From Euwallacea fornicatus (taxonomy: Eukaryota > Arthropoda > Insecta > Coleoptera > Curculionidae), in assembly GCF_040115645.1 (NCBI RefSeq), contig NC_089542.1, positions 186,001 through 250,000 of the forward strand: DNA of 64,000 bases, in the 5' to 3' direction. Of this stretch, positions 25,001 to 36,274 are shown one piece after another; positions within the stretch are counted from its first letter, which is position 1, and each line of letters begins with the position of its first letter. A model generated the notes under the pieces. That model was not told where the DNA came from. It searched no databases and saw nothing but the letters and a program-made list of their open reading frames with translations. Position numbers and translations under genes: made by a program.

Positions 25001-28000
25001 GTTCGTTCGTGCAATCGTCGATATGGATAGAGCAGCAGTAAGTCGATAATGGAAGAACGAACTTTCCCACTGTGAATTAAGAAGAGGAAATCTTCGGGCG
25101 AATACCGGAGGATTCGGAGACTGTCACCAGACTTACCTCTAAAGGTGATTAGAAAATTGTCAATTTCTATACATCTACGGAAAGAGAAGCTGTTTCCATA
25201 TCACTTCACGCCCGTTCAAAACTCATCACCAAGGGAGTTTCAACTGAAAATTGATTTCGTCTACTTGTTACTCCAGAAATGACATCGTGATCCTTTGCTC
25301 TTTGCAACGTATTGCTCACGCACGAAAAAACATTTACAAAGAAAGGTATATTTAATTGGACAAGTAGCTCCTTTAAAGACATGAAAAAATCTTTATTTAA
25401 TGGGAAAAACATCAAGTCAACAGCAAATCTGAATGGGGAACGGTTTTCAGATCCTTGAGAAATCACGTCAAATTTTGGAGGACATTCTTCTAGCCTAAAA
25501 TCAATGTGTGCGATACATAGAAGACGGTGCTCCCACTGATTGTCCCATACATATAAGGGAGTTCTTAAATGTGAATTTCCCACTTCGCTGTTTTCATCGT
25601 TTTCATCGATTGTTCGGGGTAGTGAATATCTGCGGCCACCACGAATCTATCAGAGTAATTTCTTTTGGGTTTTTTAAAGTCTTTAGTATACAAATCCCTA
25701 TTTGACAGCAGCTAAAACTCCCCACGAGCAATGGGAAGTTAATTAGAAACTGTTGCATAAGGCAAGTTTTCCCAATTGCTATATTTTTACTCTTTGGTAC
25801 TCTCTACTCGTTTGTACCATAGTTTCGGGGACAGTCCGAATGAAAAAGTAGTAACAACTGCGATACATTAACGGGGACACCCTGTATGTCATTTATAACG
25901 ATGTATTATGTGCCTTAGTTTAAACCGTGATATTTCACCAATAAATGCTGTTTTGTGTATCGCCCCGAAACATTTATTTTATCTAGAGGATAACTTGCTT
26001 GAGGTAAATGCACAGAGTAGTTCCCGTTATCCGCGTGAAATATCTTTCAGATTAAGTTGCCAGTACTTCGATCTATTGGCTCTTAGGTAACGCCTTAAAT
26101 TATTTCTTTGCCTGCGCCTGCCACAATTAACCCCAGATATGAACGGAAATTCTAGCAGAACCAAGATAATTCCAGTTTCCCCACTTTAACCTAATAGAGC
26201 AAAATTCTATTCCAGATAGTGCTTCCAGTACAAACTTGTCTGATCTAATGTAGCGTTGATCATGTTAGAATGTGTTTACATGCCGAATTTACCGTTCTCG
26301 TGACGTTTCACAGCAGCTCGTCAGTCAGATTGTTTGTTTTGTCAATAAGATGACGCATTTCGCCTCGTTTTCCCTTCCCTCGGCCTGCAGGGCTTTCGGC
26401 CCATTCGGGGCTACTGTTAATCCACTAATGAAATAGAATGGAACCCAATTTACACACGGGGCAAAAACTGCGTGAAATAAACCATTTCGACTGATTGCCC
26501 TCCATCCTCTTAAACAGCCGATTCAAAAGGCAAACAGCAGACAATAAATTTTGATAATTTGATTATAAGAAATAGGCCGGCAGCAATAAACTCAATAGCT
26601 TGAGAGCTGTTTTATTGGGATGTAAACTTTTGTGGAATTGTAAAAAAACCCTATAAAATGCCATCTTAAAAGGGTAATTGGGCGGCGCCTTCGCCATTTT
26701 ATTCAGAGTTTCGCTGGTCGCCCTGTATAGAAGAAAAAGTTGATTTGGTAAACTAAAACTGAGCGAAAGAAAAGCGTTGCTCGGACCCGAATGTATACGA
26801 AAACTGGAGCTAAGACACGATTAACAAAATCGTTTCGTGAGCGGGCCGAGAACGACGCTAAAAGAGCAGGAGAAAGCTCATTCGCAATTCGCTGATGTTC
26901 ATTGTTAGGCATAATCCAATTACAGTTCATCAAGAGTTGGCTGTTTTCAGCAAGGCCGCTTAGATGAGCTACAATTTGCATTTAATTATCACATATAATG
27001 CGCAGGGAACAGTCAGTCCAAACACTAATCCATGCAACCGTGAAATTGGACCTCGGATCCCATTTAAATTTCGCTGTATGCCCGCCAGTTATGCTCTCTC
27101 TGCTCCGGCTTTTTCGTTATCAAAAGTTATCATGGGATATGTGGGAGTTTTGAAGCCGGGTTTATCACAAAAATTATCACATTCTAGATATCAGCTAAAA
27201 GGAGCCAGTAGCGAAGCACTTTTTGTATGATGGCCAGGGTCAAGCAATCCGCAAAAAGAATGAGATTTTTTTTTTTTTTTTTTTGGTAATTTTCGGGATT
27301 GAATATCACATCAAAAACTCCGAAATATCATATTTTTTTAATGTTTATTTGGGTGGACTCCTCAAGAGACGACGCTGTGAATCTTACTGTCGTTGCCTTT
27401 GATGTAACTCGTAAACGCATCGTTTTTTCCAATATCGACGTTTTCAAAGTGGATGGGAAAATGCAACACCTGCAAGAGGAGAATCTCGCGAATCGAAATG
27501 CACAGGAGAAATTAAACAATTTTTCAAAAAATACTAATTATTGATAAAACCGCGCTACACCATTGACTTTGACGTAGGTTTGTAGCGGGCAACACTCCTT
27601 GTAACTATTTATACTTTCAAATTAAGTTGGGATTGCATGCAATACGTGCAAGACAAGAAGTATGAACAAGAACAATCTGTGTCCGAAAGGACGTTCGAAA
27701 AATCCCAAATACCTTTGGACCATACTACCCCAATGAGTGTTGCGTAGTTCTAAGATGGATAATGTCCTCTTTAAATATTTGATATTCAAAGGTAAATCAG
27801 GATAGACGCAACACTGCAACAGACAGAAATCTTGGAAAATAAATTCATGGGAGAAACTGCGAAATATTCGAAATAATCTTAAATTCTTTCGCGACATGTC
27901 ACGCCAATGAATTTCATGTTTAGCATTGCACATTTTTTTTTTTTTTGTTGAGTTATGGACACGTAAACCCCACAAGGCGACACTGACCTAATTAATGGCA

Positions 28001-31000
28001 CAATTTAGACCAATCTTCAGATTTATCATATTTGCGTTTTACAAGGAGAACACGTACCACGTGCGAAACCTGAGCGTGGTATTGACGGCTTTAGGGTCCC
28101 TTTTTGTCAAGTTAAATGGGTTACTTTTAGGCAAAGTGAACATGGTATGTTAGTGTTGCCTAGGGTTGCTTTCCGAGTGGTCTTGAATTAGAATATACGG
28201 GGTGTCCGGAAGGTAAATATTCCAAATCATGATTTTTGAGGGTACAAGCAAAAAGTTAGGGCCCAAAATGCCCCGAGCCGGCCCTGTGTAACATGCGTCA
28301 GAATTTTTTTTTTTTATTTCGTTTGAATTCTCTGATTTACCATAAAAGTCTGAGTTGATAGTCAAAATTTCATTACTTCAAACGTTTCGACTACATCAAC
28401 GAAAAACCATCTTTGGAGTTCACTTTGTAAAAGGGTCAACTTCCTTAGGGCCCATTCGCCGATATGAGGCTTCTTGCATATTTTTTGTCGTACAGTTACC
28501 CCCCGAAATATGCGCCTCTAATTTCCGGACACCCTGTATATGACATAAAGCTAAAAGGGAGCTTTATTTCTATAACCTGTTTCCAACATTTTTAAACGCC
28601 CACTTCGAGTTGACCCGAACGCCCCTTGATTTTATATCGTAGACGCTGCTGCAGTTTTTTTTTTAATTGGCAGAGGATTTATGGCGAAAGAGCGGTCTCG
28701 AACGTCCATTTCTCGGACACCATCTAACTACTTTCTTCCCATTTCAATTCAAAATTTCATTTTTTCATTTATCATATGCACGTTCGTCCGTCCGACACCC
28801 CATATTTGAATGCCGTTCTCCATCTTCAATCGAAATAATTTATCGCTCAAATCGATTTTCATTATTTCAGCTTAATTCCCATTTACAAACAATGGGAAAA
28901 CGTCAGTTTTGATTTGGCTAATAATATTCGGATTAATTGACCATCTGTATCAGATTCAGATAATAATTTAGAAATAGCGATTATGCTCAGGAACACAACA
29001 TTTAATTCTGTAACCCAATTCATTAAATAGGGATTTATACTCGGATTTAATTTAATATAACGAAGCACAGATTACCTTCAGATAAGTAATATCAATTGTA
29101 GATATTTATTAATTTTGATTTATATTATTATTTGTATAAGATTACAAATGTGCTTTCTAATCATATTTGTTTGATTTCGGATGAATATTACAGAAGAGTC
29201 CACATTGCAAAGAATCAACCGCGTCTGTCTAATAATAATTAATTACCACTTGATGACCGAGAAATTAACTTTTCGCACAGTTACAAAATATCCCTTTCCG
29301 AAGGGTCGTGCAGCTCAAAGGGTGGTTAATTGCGAGCAATCAAAATAAGCTGCATATTCATCATCGCCGGCACAATAAGGAGCCGTTTAGGCGTTGAATG
29401 GTTGAATGGAAAAGCGACAGATTGCAAATTTATAGAATCAACATCGCAGCCCTGCAATAAAACTTAACTAACATGTAACGTATCGCCGAAGCAAATAACA
29501 CATGTGGCATTCAACGGGATACAAATTAGCCGTGAAAAATCCCCGAAACCGCATAGGTCGGCCCTCTCTGAAGGGGGATGGATTCCGAATCCTCCCCTCC
29601 AATTTGCGTAGGTCGAAGGCGAACACCCTTCATAAAGCCGCGATTATTCCACTCTTTCTCTTTTTGTCCTGCTACGGCAGGGCAACTAATTAATTAGCTC
29701 GTGTTCAGGGTTCTTTTTCCTCAAAAAGACAATGCGACGAGAAGATGTCCGACGGGAAGGTGCTGGTGCCATCTGTCGTTGGACGATGCGTGTCAAATCT
29801 AAAGCGCCATCTCTGGCAGCCCAAACCGATTCACGCTCTAAATTGAGAATTCTCATTTCACTTTACGACAATTGTTACTTCCCACCTCCGTGGTTCGGAA
29901 CGTTTCATATTGTGGAACAGAACCTGAACTGAAAAAATGGAAACGTTTGTGCAGAGTTTGAAATGTGTTCAAATATGCGGAGTATCAGAATTAGATCAAC
30001 ACTGTTACGTCCACATCTGGGCGTGCTCTACGAGAACTCGCATTTCCAACCTTCGGTCTGTTGCTTTCCCGAATCAATACGTTCTAACATAGAACACATA
30101 GCTGAATGATTTAGAACATTTCTTTAGGTTTAAAACATATTAAAGTTAACATCTCTATCGAAAACAACAGTTACGTGCACATCTATGTTTGAGCAACGAA
30201 AACTCCCAATTCCAGCCCTCGGTCTCAGGAAGTATTATATTTTGATAAACTTAGAGCATGGAAACTGAGGAACTTTAAATTTATCGAATCCAAATATGTT
30301 AAAATATCCAGGCCATTTCAACTTCAGTGCCAGATAGATTTACATTTTGATATATCACACGAAACTGTGAAACTAACAAAATTTGGACCGTTTGCTTAGG
30401 GTTCGATATATGTTAAAATATACGGGGTGGTTTTTTACAACACGTTTACGTGTTTGGTCCTGTTGATTGATGAGGGCCCGTATGGAGCTCACAAAATTTA
30501 GAACTTTCCTCGGGAGTTCGGAATATGTTAAAAAGCGCAAAGTATTCCTCTCAAAGCGACACAGCTGTTTTCTCATCTCTCTTGGCACTTTTTAATATAG
30601 AAAATAAAATTTAGAGCATTTCTCTAAGGTTCTAAATCCGGACACGCACGGCGCATTCAATTTGAACCAGATCATTACGGCGGAATGTCTGCCGGTAGGC
30701 CCATTTTTAAATTGCATATAAAGCTAACAGAATTTAGAGCACTGTTCTATATTTAAAAAATGTTCAAGTCAGTTTTAGATGCGTAGTGAGAACTCGCGTT
30801 GTCAATCATCGGACTCAACAACTATTAGATTTTGTCACACATAGAACATCAAGCTCAATGGTTTAGAACATTTCTCTAGGACCCAAAATGTATTAACACA
30901 CACGGGGACTTTTGACTAATAATAACGCTATTATGTCTAAATCCTAGTGGCGCATCGGAGCCAAATGTAAACGGAATAGATACTATATATCCCCACAAAC

Positions 31001-34000
31001 AAATTCTCACGAGTTCAAAATATGCAAAAATGCATCGCATGTTGGATTAAAATTAGGTATTTACAGATGCCCGTGTGATTGTTGTTCTAAATCACCTTTC
31101 TGTTTTGTATTTCCAATCTCGATATCGTTAAAAAGATTTAAATTTTTAAATAGAGCATGAAACAAGCGCAATTTAGAGTATTAATCAGCAGTCCAAATGT
31201 ATGTATGTAAATGTACGAATTACATGTTCTATCTAAAATGATACGACACAAATTCAAGACCCCCAGAGCAAGCGCCGTTCTAAATCGCCATTTCCTTGAA
31301 TGCTTTGGATTTTTACATCGAACGTGAAATAGGTCCAAGTTAGATTATTCCTCTAGGGATTAAAACAAGTATTCTACCTATAATAAATGTTGCAACACCT
31401 GGATTAATTAATTTAATGCATATTTAATGCATTTTTAATTGATTAATGCATCAAACTCAACTAAAATTGGATTGTGCATTTGGTTGTATTAGTAGTGCAA
31501 TTGATTAGATTTTACATATAATGCCGTGCGTTATACAGGGTGTTTCCTAACTACGTGTAAAAAATTTACTAAATTCTTTCACTTTAGAGAGTAAAACACC
31601 AAAATAACACTGACTATATATGGTAGTGGAAGTAGCAAAAAAAAACTAACAATAAACAAGTTAGTAAATACCACCAAACCTTTTCCAACGTCTTTCAGTC
31701 AACACCCTGTATCTTGGAAACAAGGCATTTGCGGACATATGTTCATTAGACATTTTTGACTCAAAATCAGTCGAGGATTACGCCTTTAAATTTTTTACAC
31801 GTAGTTAAGAAACATCCTGTATGTAGGAAGTGTTAGAACCAATAACTACGTCACACGTTCAACGCATTGGAAACGTGCTTTTTCAGCAGGACAATGCACA
31901 AAGAGTCACTATGGTGGAGAACCCATGATTTACTTTAGCAGAGTTACGAAGTTCAATCCAAGTTGTCTGGAATGCGTTACCTCAAGAGGAAATTGACCAT
32001 TTTCTTAGAAGCATCCTCAGATGAGTTTCTGAGGACGTAAACTTTCAAGGTGGTTACACATATTATTAGAATTTTAGAGACTTTCTGGACTTCGGTCTAC
32101 TCGCAAGCTTCACGATTTATTTTGTATAGTGCTGTCATTGTATTTTTAAAAAATCATTAAAACAGGCGCAATTTTTACGACGAGCTGTGTATAATAACGC
32201 ATTGCGTGCGTTGTATTTGAAACGATAAAGTTAGAGCCATCGAAAACAATTCATGCTCTAAATCGAATTCTCGTTCATCGGTTCCAACTCGAAATTTCGA
32301 TCTAGCGTCACTGAAATCGCTTCATTTGCATACACATCATGACCATTAGATCATCCTCCTTCGACTTGGTGCTCTACATCGCATTTATTATTTTTACTCG
32401 TCATCTCGAGACAATCGATGTTCCAAATCACATTTCGATTAGTCGATTAGAACGGAAGTGTCTGTTTTCTGAATCATATAATTGCCTCTAAGTTTAGAGC
32501 TCGAACTTTTACATTGCCGAAGTCTCTGTAGGATTCGTGTAACGGCGAAATTTAGAGCATTTTTCTATAATTGAAAACCAAAGAAAAACTGGCGGTTTTG
32601 ACATTCGTTCGAAAACGTTCGACCGATGGTTGCTCGACGGAGTTTCTCCCTAACCCGGCACCGAGATAACGTCGTATGATGAATCGCCTCTGGTGGGCAA
32701 CGCCATGGAAATCGAAATGGATATCGTTCCAATAACCGACTGGAATAGGCGATAAAATGAAAAAACAAAGAAATAAATATACCTAACAATCATAGGGTTC
32801 CAATAAAATTTAATAAAAGTGATCCCGATTAGCCGAGAATCGTTCCTTGAGCCCTATTGAGCAGACCCTAATATTGCCGATTTATACGCAGTGAGCTCCT
32901 CGCATATCGCTATATATCAAAAAGTAATCGCCCGATTCACTGGAGGGATTTAAAACATCCGCATCACTTTTGATCTGATTTACAGCAAAGTTTTCCCCCT
33001 TGTGCCCTCCTGCTTACTGGGATTTTACTGTCCTGGAATATTATATAAGTTTCGAGTGAGAGCTTTGTTTACTTTGGAGGAATGCTTATGGATCGGGAAT
33101 TTCGTGGAAGAAGCCACGAGCTATCTTATTCTCGGGTCATCATCTCAGGTCAACATCTCGACTGCCGTGTGATCACTAGACGTAGTCTAATCTAACGCGC
33201 ATAATGTGCCTAATGACGTAATTAGTGACGGAATTTGATTCCGAGACTTTCGACGATTGTTCGTTCGATTTCTCCTTAGCTTGCACGTGACAGCAAGCGA
33301 GCATAGGTGACAAGGTAGCACTACAGGGCAATCATGCCTTTTGTGCTAATAATCGCGATATGTCTGTAGTTTCACGCTCACACCCGTGAAGGGGTAGCAT
33401 TGCCTTGCATCGTTGCATTTTCGCAGATGTGAAAATTCACTAAAAATTTTCCATAAACAAAACCACCGTTCTGCTGAATATTCAGGACAAAAACATTACT
33501 CGATTGTTTACGTAAATACCCATCGTCCTCGTCGTCTTTTCTAATTTGTCAGCATATTGCGCGTATAAAACCTGTGGCCAAAAGGTCCGTATGTTTGCAC
33601 TGTATTTATCACCAGCACCCCTGATTGTGCCATTGTCATGATAATTTAATATCGTAATACATTTAACGACACCCTAATTTAACCCTCACAGAAGAAGTAA
33701 GGCCCATAAAGAATGAAATAAGAGGGGTGGCAAAAGAGGATTTCACTTTACCCTTAAAATGTTTCGCGTCTGATGCATTTGGACCATGTTTTGATAACAA
33801 ATTGCACTTGTATTTAATCATCTGTTAAATTGGGCAATTTCGCTAAACTCTGAGCCAATAAGCGTAATTGCTTTATTGATACTTCGATTTTTCTTTCGCT
33901 AATTACATTACTCATAATGACGATTATTGCTATTACCGATAAATTGTTTATTATATAAATTGTAGAGGGAGATTTTTCACATGAGTAGAAAAGAGGTTTT

Positions 34001-36274
34001 CTCTTAATTTCCCCTACGCTTAATCCTCCTCGTCGATGAGTTGTCACGGCTAGATCGCATCCAAGCGAATTAGTTTAATTTAGAAGAGTGTTTCTAAGAA
34101 TCATTGCAATCATTAGGCAATTTGTACTGGAAGCAGTTGAAACTTCGGACTTTCCGATTTCCACACTGGAGCAGCGAATTTCAAAGCAATAAATCAGGAC
34201 TATTGATTACCCACGAACGGGCTCGCAATCAGGAAAAGATTAGACGGCCCTAATAATAATAAAATAAGCCTCTGTCGGGCCATTAATTGTTGATTAATCC
34301 GAGAAACAGCCTAAATTTCTCGATGGCGTCCAATTAAAGAGTTGGTCGAGATTAATAGTAATCACGCGACAACCACCATATGATATCATGCCACGTTCGT
34401 ATAGGCAGCAAAATGGTCATTTAAGTATGTGAACCTCAGCTTAATTGCACGACCGCACACTGCTCCTGCAAGACAAAATATTGTAGCTCCATAATCGTTT
34501 TCGATTCTCGATTTAAATGATTAATTTTCAATTCTCGAAATTGGAAAAAGGAATTTCGGGAACATTTTTGGAAAACCTATTTTTCCATAAAACGTTCCAT
34601 TCTGAAATCTGACTAATACCAAACAAATTTTGTTTCAGGACATTTTTTTTCATGAAAAAACTTTAAGAATATTCCCGATAATTGAATTTTTTCGAAATTG
34701 ATAAAGACATTTCAAATTTTAAATCTAACTAAGGGTTTTATTTCACAACATAATTCGGTATATAAAGTCTCTGACGAAAATTTCGTTAGAAGATCTGACG
34801 AAATAGCAATGAAAATAACTCTCCAGGATGGGATACTTTCTCGCAAAGAGGCTTAGAGAATACTCAGTAGATCTAAGGAACGAGATTTTTTAGGAAAATT
34901 CTTTCTCTTACATCCTCTCGAAATGGAAATTGAAATGAGAATTTATCATCGATAGACAAACTTACTGGGGATTTTACAGGAAAGAATACAATTGTCTCAA
35001 AAGTTGCTTAGATGGAAATTTCAGATATCAGAAAAAAATGCAACAGATAATGTCACAAATACGAGCGATGGCTTCCTTACAAAAGAACTTGCAAAAATTC
35101 ATAGATAAGTTCATGTAAGGTAGAAGAACACTTTCAGCCTCCCGGCTGAAATGAGTGCAATTTCACAAGGGAATGTTGTATTAATATAAGTTTTAAGACA
35201 ATAAATTCCTATATATAAATACATGTTTGTCGTCCCGTCGCATGTTTAGCAAACATTCCATATTATAAAAAATAACTTTTTACGATAAAAAGAAATTACT
35301 TGTTTTAGGTTGTGCACCGGGTAGCCATGCTTTGTTAGGTAAAACCAGACGACCAAGAACAGCGTTTACGTCCCAACAGCTCCTCGAACTGGAGAAACAG
35401 TTTAGGCAGAACAAATACCTATCCAGGCCCAAGAGGTTTGAGGTGGCCACCAACCTAATGCTGACAGAAACTCAGGTATGAACAGCTCGCTATATCATCG
35501 GACAATTCTATTAGGGAATAAAGTTCCAAAATAGTGCCCCGTAACCGAAAATAATTTGGTCTGCCAGTTTTCTAGTTATAAAATAATGAATTGAAATCAG
35601 TCCTTCGGGTTGATAATGACGAATTAGAACAATTCCAAGGGTTTTAGAGGGATGTTGCTTGGAATGCTAAATCTCCGCTCTTTGTGGAGATTTGGTATGC
35701 GACGAACGGTATTAAATCAAATTTTGAAACACTCAATTTAAAAAACACGAATTTCCCCTCTAGATGCATATTCCTACATCTAGATCTATTACTACAAACT
35801 TTTACATGACTTCCTGTGGATACTTCGATTTTTTCCAAACAATTTAACCGACCATAAATCTCATACCGTTTCCGAGATCCCTACATGTCGCTACTTACTC
35901 TTGACTTTATAGCACCGTGCTAAAGGAAAACAGTATAGCACTGTTTTTTTTCCTTTTGTGGGTATTTTAATGCTACCCGTGCAACAACAAATTACAACAC
36001 GTTCGGTTTTTTCCAGGTTAAAATATGGTTTCAAAACAGAAGAATGAAATGGAAGAGGAGCAAAAAGGCGCAACTGGATGCGAAATCGGCTAAGGAACAC
36101 GACCTCAACAAGCCTGTGAATAGCTCCTCGCAAAATAGCCAAAAACCTAGTTCTTCAATAGTCAATACCGAACCTAGTGATAGTCCAAACAATGCAGTAG
36201 TTAGGCAACAGAGTAGTGAAACTAGTAGTATCACACCTGAAGATGAACTTTTGTATCGGCCTTATGTTGGGTAA
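18711..36274 (+). CDS. exex: Extra-extra, Mnx/Hb9-class homeodomain transcription factor
   Basis: Predicted exons are 18711-19152, 35309-35475 and 36017-36274, giving 288 aa. The homeodomain spans about residues 160-219 ([52 protein letters not shown]). It agrees with the Mnx1/Hb9 class almost residue for residue, including the SRPKRFEVA helix. It is split between residues 44 and 45 of the domain. An eh1-like repressor peptide, FCIDALL, lies at residues 28-34. The segment QMEWLARTGMFYPRLQDLAG before the homeodomain is also a family trait. In insects exex is a nuclear repressor that specifies motor-neuron and gut identities. The ATG at 18711 is chosen because it is the only sensible in-frame start. 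Intron 1 is 16.2 kb and repeat-rich. The C-terminus ends ELLYRPYVG. Confidence 0.95.
21634..21702 (+). mobile_element. Decayed transposase fragment in exex intron
   Basis: The frame reads CPDRSPDLIFCDIFLWSHPK then YGF. This fits the same RSPDLTPxDFFLWG block as the fragment at 17712. Stops surround it and no complete element can be delimited. Confidence 0.6.
21974..22004. repeat. AT dinucleotide microsatellite
   Basis: An almost pure (TA)n run of about 31 bases, extended on both sides by shorter TA tracts. Confidence 0.9.
22085..22135 (+). mobile_element. Highly decayed transposase scrap
   Basis: The frame reads WPSRFLDLCINLLCVLP, a weak match to WPARSPDLTPCDFFLW. It is supported mainly by better copies at 21634 and 22407. 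Confidence 0.35.
22407..22451 (+). mobile_element. Decayed transposase fragment in exex intron
   Basis: The frame reads WPARLLVLTPCDFFL, nearly the same as the typical insect transposase block WPARSPDLTPCDFFLW. It is interrupted straight afterwards by a stop in a T-run. It belongs with the copies at 17712 and 21634. Confidence 0.6.
23071..23638. mobile_element. MITE-like element with CACTGGTGAGCATA-type ends
   Basis: The left arm is about 23071-23103 (ATACTGGCGAGCATAAAATT...). The right arm is about 23605-23638 and reads, reversed, ACTGGTGAGCATATAATT.... They are imperfect inverted copies that include TTCGGGTCACTTC and a following TCGAAATTTTT. The interior of about 500 bp has no coding signal and includes a TACAGGGTGTCC string at 23243, perhaps an earlier insertion. 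This fits a non-autonomous Tc1/mariner-type element. Confidence 0.75.
28196..28538. mobile_element. MITE-like element, 343 bp
   Basis: It begins TACGGGGTGTCCGGAA and ends TTCCGGACACCCTGTA, a 16-bp terminal inverted repeat with one mismatch. Weaker complementarity (AGGGCCC / GGGCCCA) continues inward. The ends share the ACAGGGTGT core with the elements at 14635 and 31534, so all three may be mobilised by related transposases. Confidence 0.75.
31534..31821. mobile_element. MITE-like element, 288 bp
   Basis: The ends are 35-bp inverted repeats with two mismatches. The left reads TACAGGGTGTTTCCTAACTA; the right is its reverse complement ending ATCCTGTA (31787-31821). There is no coding capacity. 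The terminal core is shared with the elements at 14635 and 28196. Confidence 0.85.
31840..32075 (+). mobile_element. Relic of a Tc1-like transposase
   Basis: The plus-strand frame reads FQQDNAQRVTMVEN, matching the FQQDNARPHTA block of Tc1 transposases. A little further on it reads SIQVVWNALPQEEIDHFLRS, matching the C-terminal WNxIPQExIxxLIxSM block. The middle is deleted and stops are present, so it is dead. Confidence 0.65.
33300..34520. promoter_or_regulatory. Candidate enhancer region in exex intron 1
   Basis: This stretch lacks the repeat families seen to its left. It contains many homeodomain-type cores (TAATTA, TTGATTAATC, CAATTAAAG, TAATAGTAATCACG), densest at 34050-34400. Position inside a developmental regulator's large intron makes enhancer activity plausible. 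There is no direct evidence. Confidence 0.25.

Larger units (their letters stand above)
29900..32580. repeat. Degenerate repeat array (TTTAGAGCATTTCTCTAGG family)
   Basis: A phrase like TTTAGA(A/G)CATTTCTCTAGG recurs, followed by an A/T-rich tail (AAAATATGTTAAAATAT). Copies lie near 30110, 30500, 30612, 30740, 30862 and 32551. A second phrase (GAACTCGCATTTCCAACCTT) alternates with it near 30034, 30200, 30788 and 31278. The pattern fits an old array with a unit near 160-200 bp, broken by insertions at 31.53-32.1 kb. It resembles decayed satellite DNA inside the exex intron. Confidence 0.6.
19153..35308 (+). other. Intron 1 of exex (16.2 kb)
   Basis: It begins GTAAGT and ends gttttag, in phase 1. 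No coding exon was found inside. It contains transposase scraps at 21.6-22.5 kb, inverted-repeat elements at 23.07-23.64, 28.20-28.54 and 31.53-31.82 kb, a Tc1-like relic at about 31.84-32.07 kb, and the degenerate array at 29.9-32.6 kb. TAATTA-rich stretches near 29.0-29.5 and 34.0-34.5 kb are the best places to look for enhancers. Several homopolymer runs (T about 19 at 27266-27284) are present. Confidence 0.8.

Noticed and set aside
25206..25583. 125-codon minus-strand open frame in exex intron 1
   Set aside because: No family motif or splice signals, and random-looking composition.
29900..32580. CRISPR-like array
   Set aside because: Repeats are degenerate, irregularly spaced and in animal DNA; there are no cas genes.
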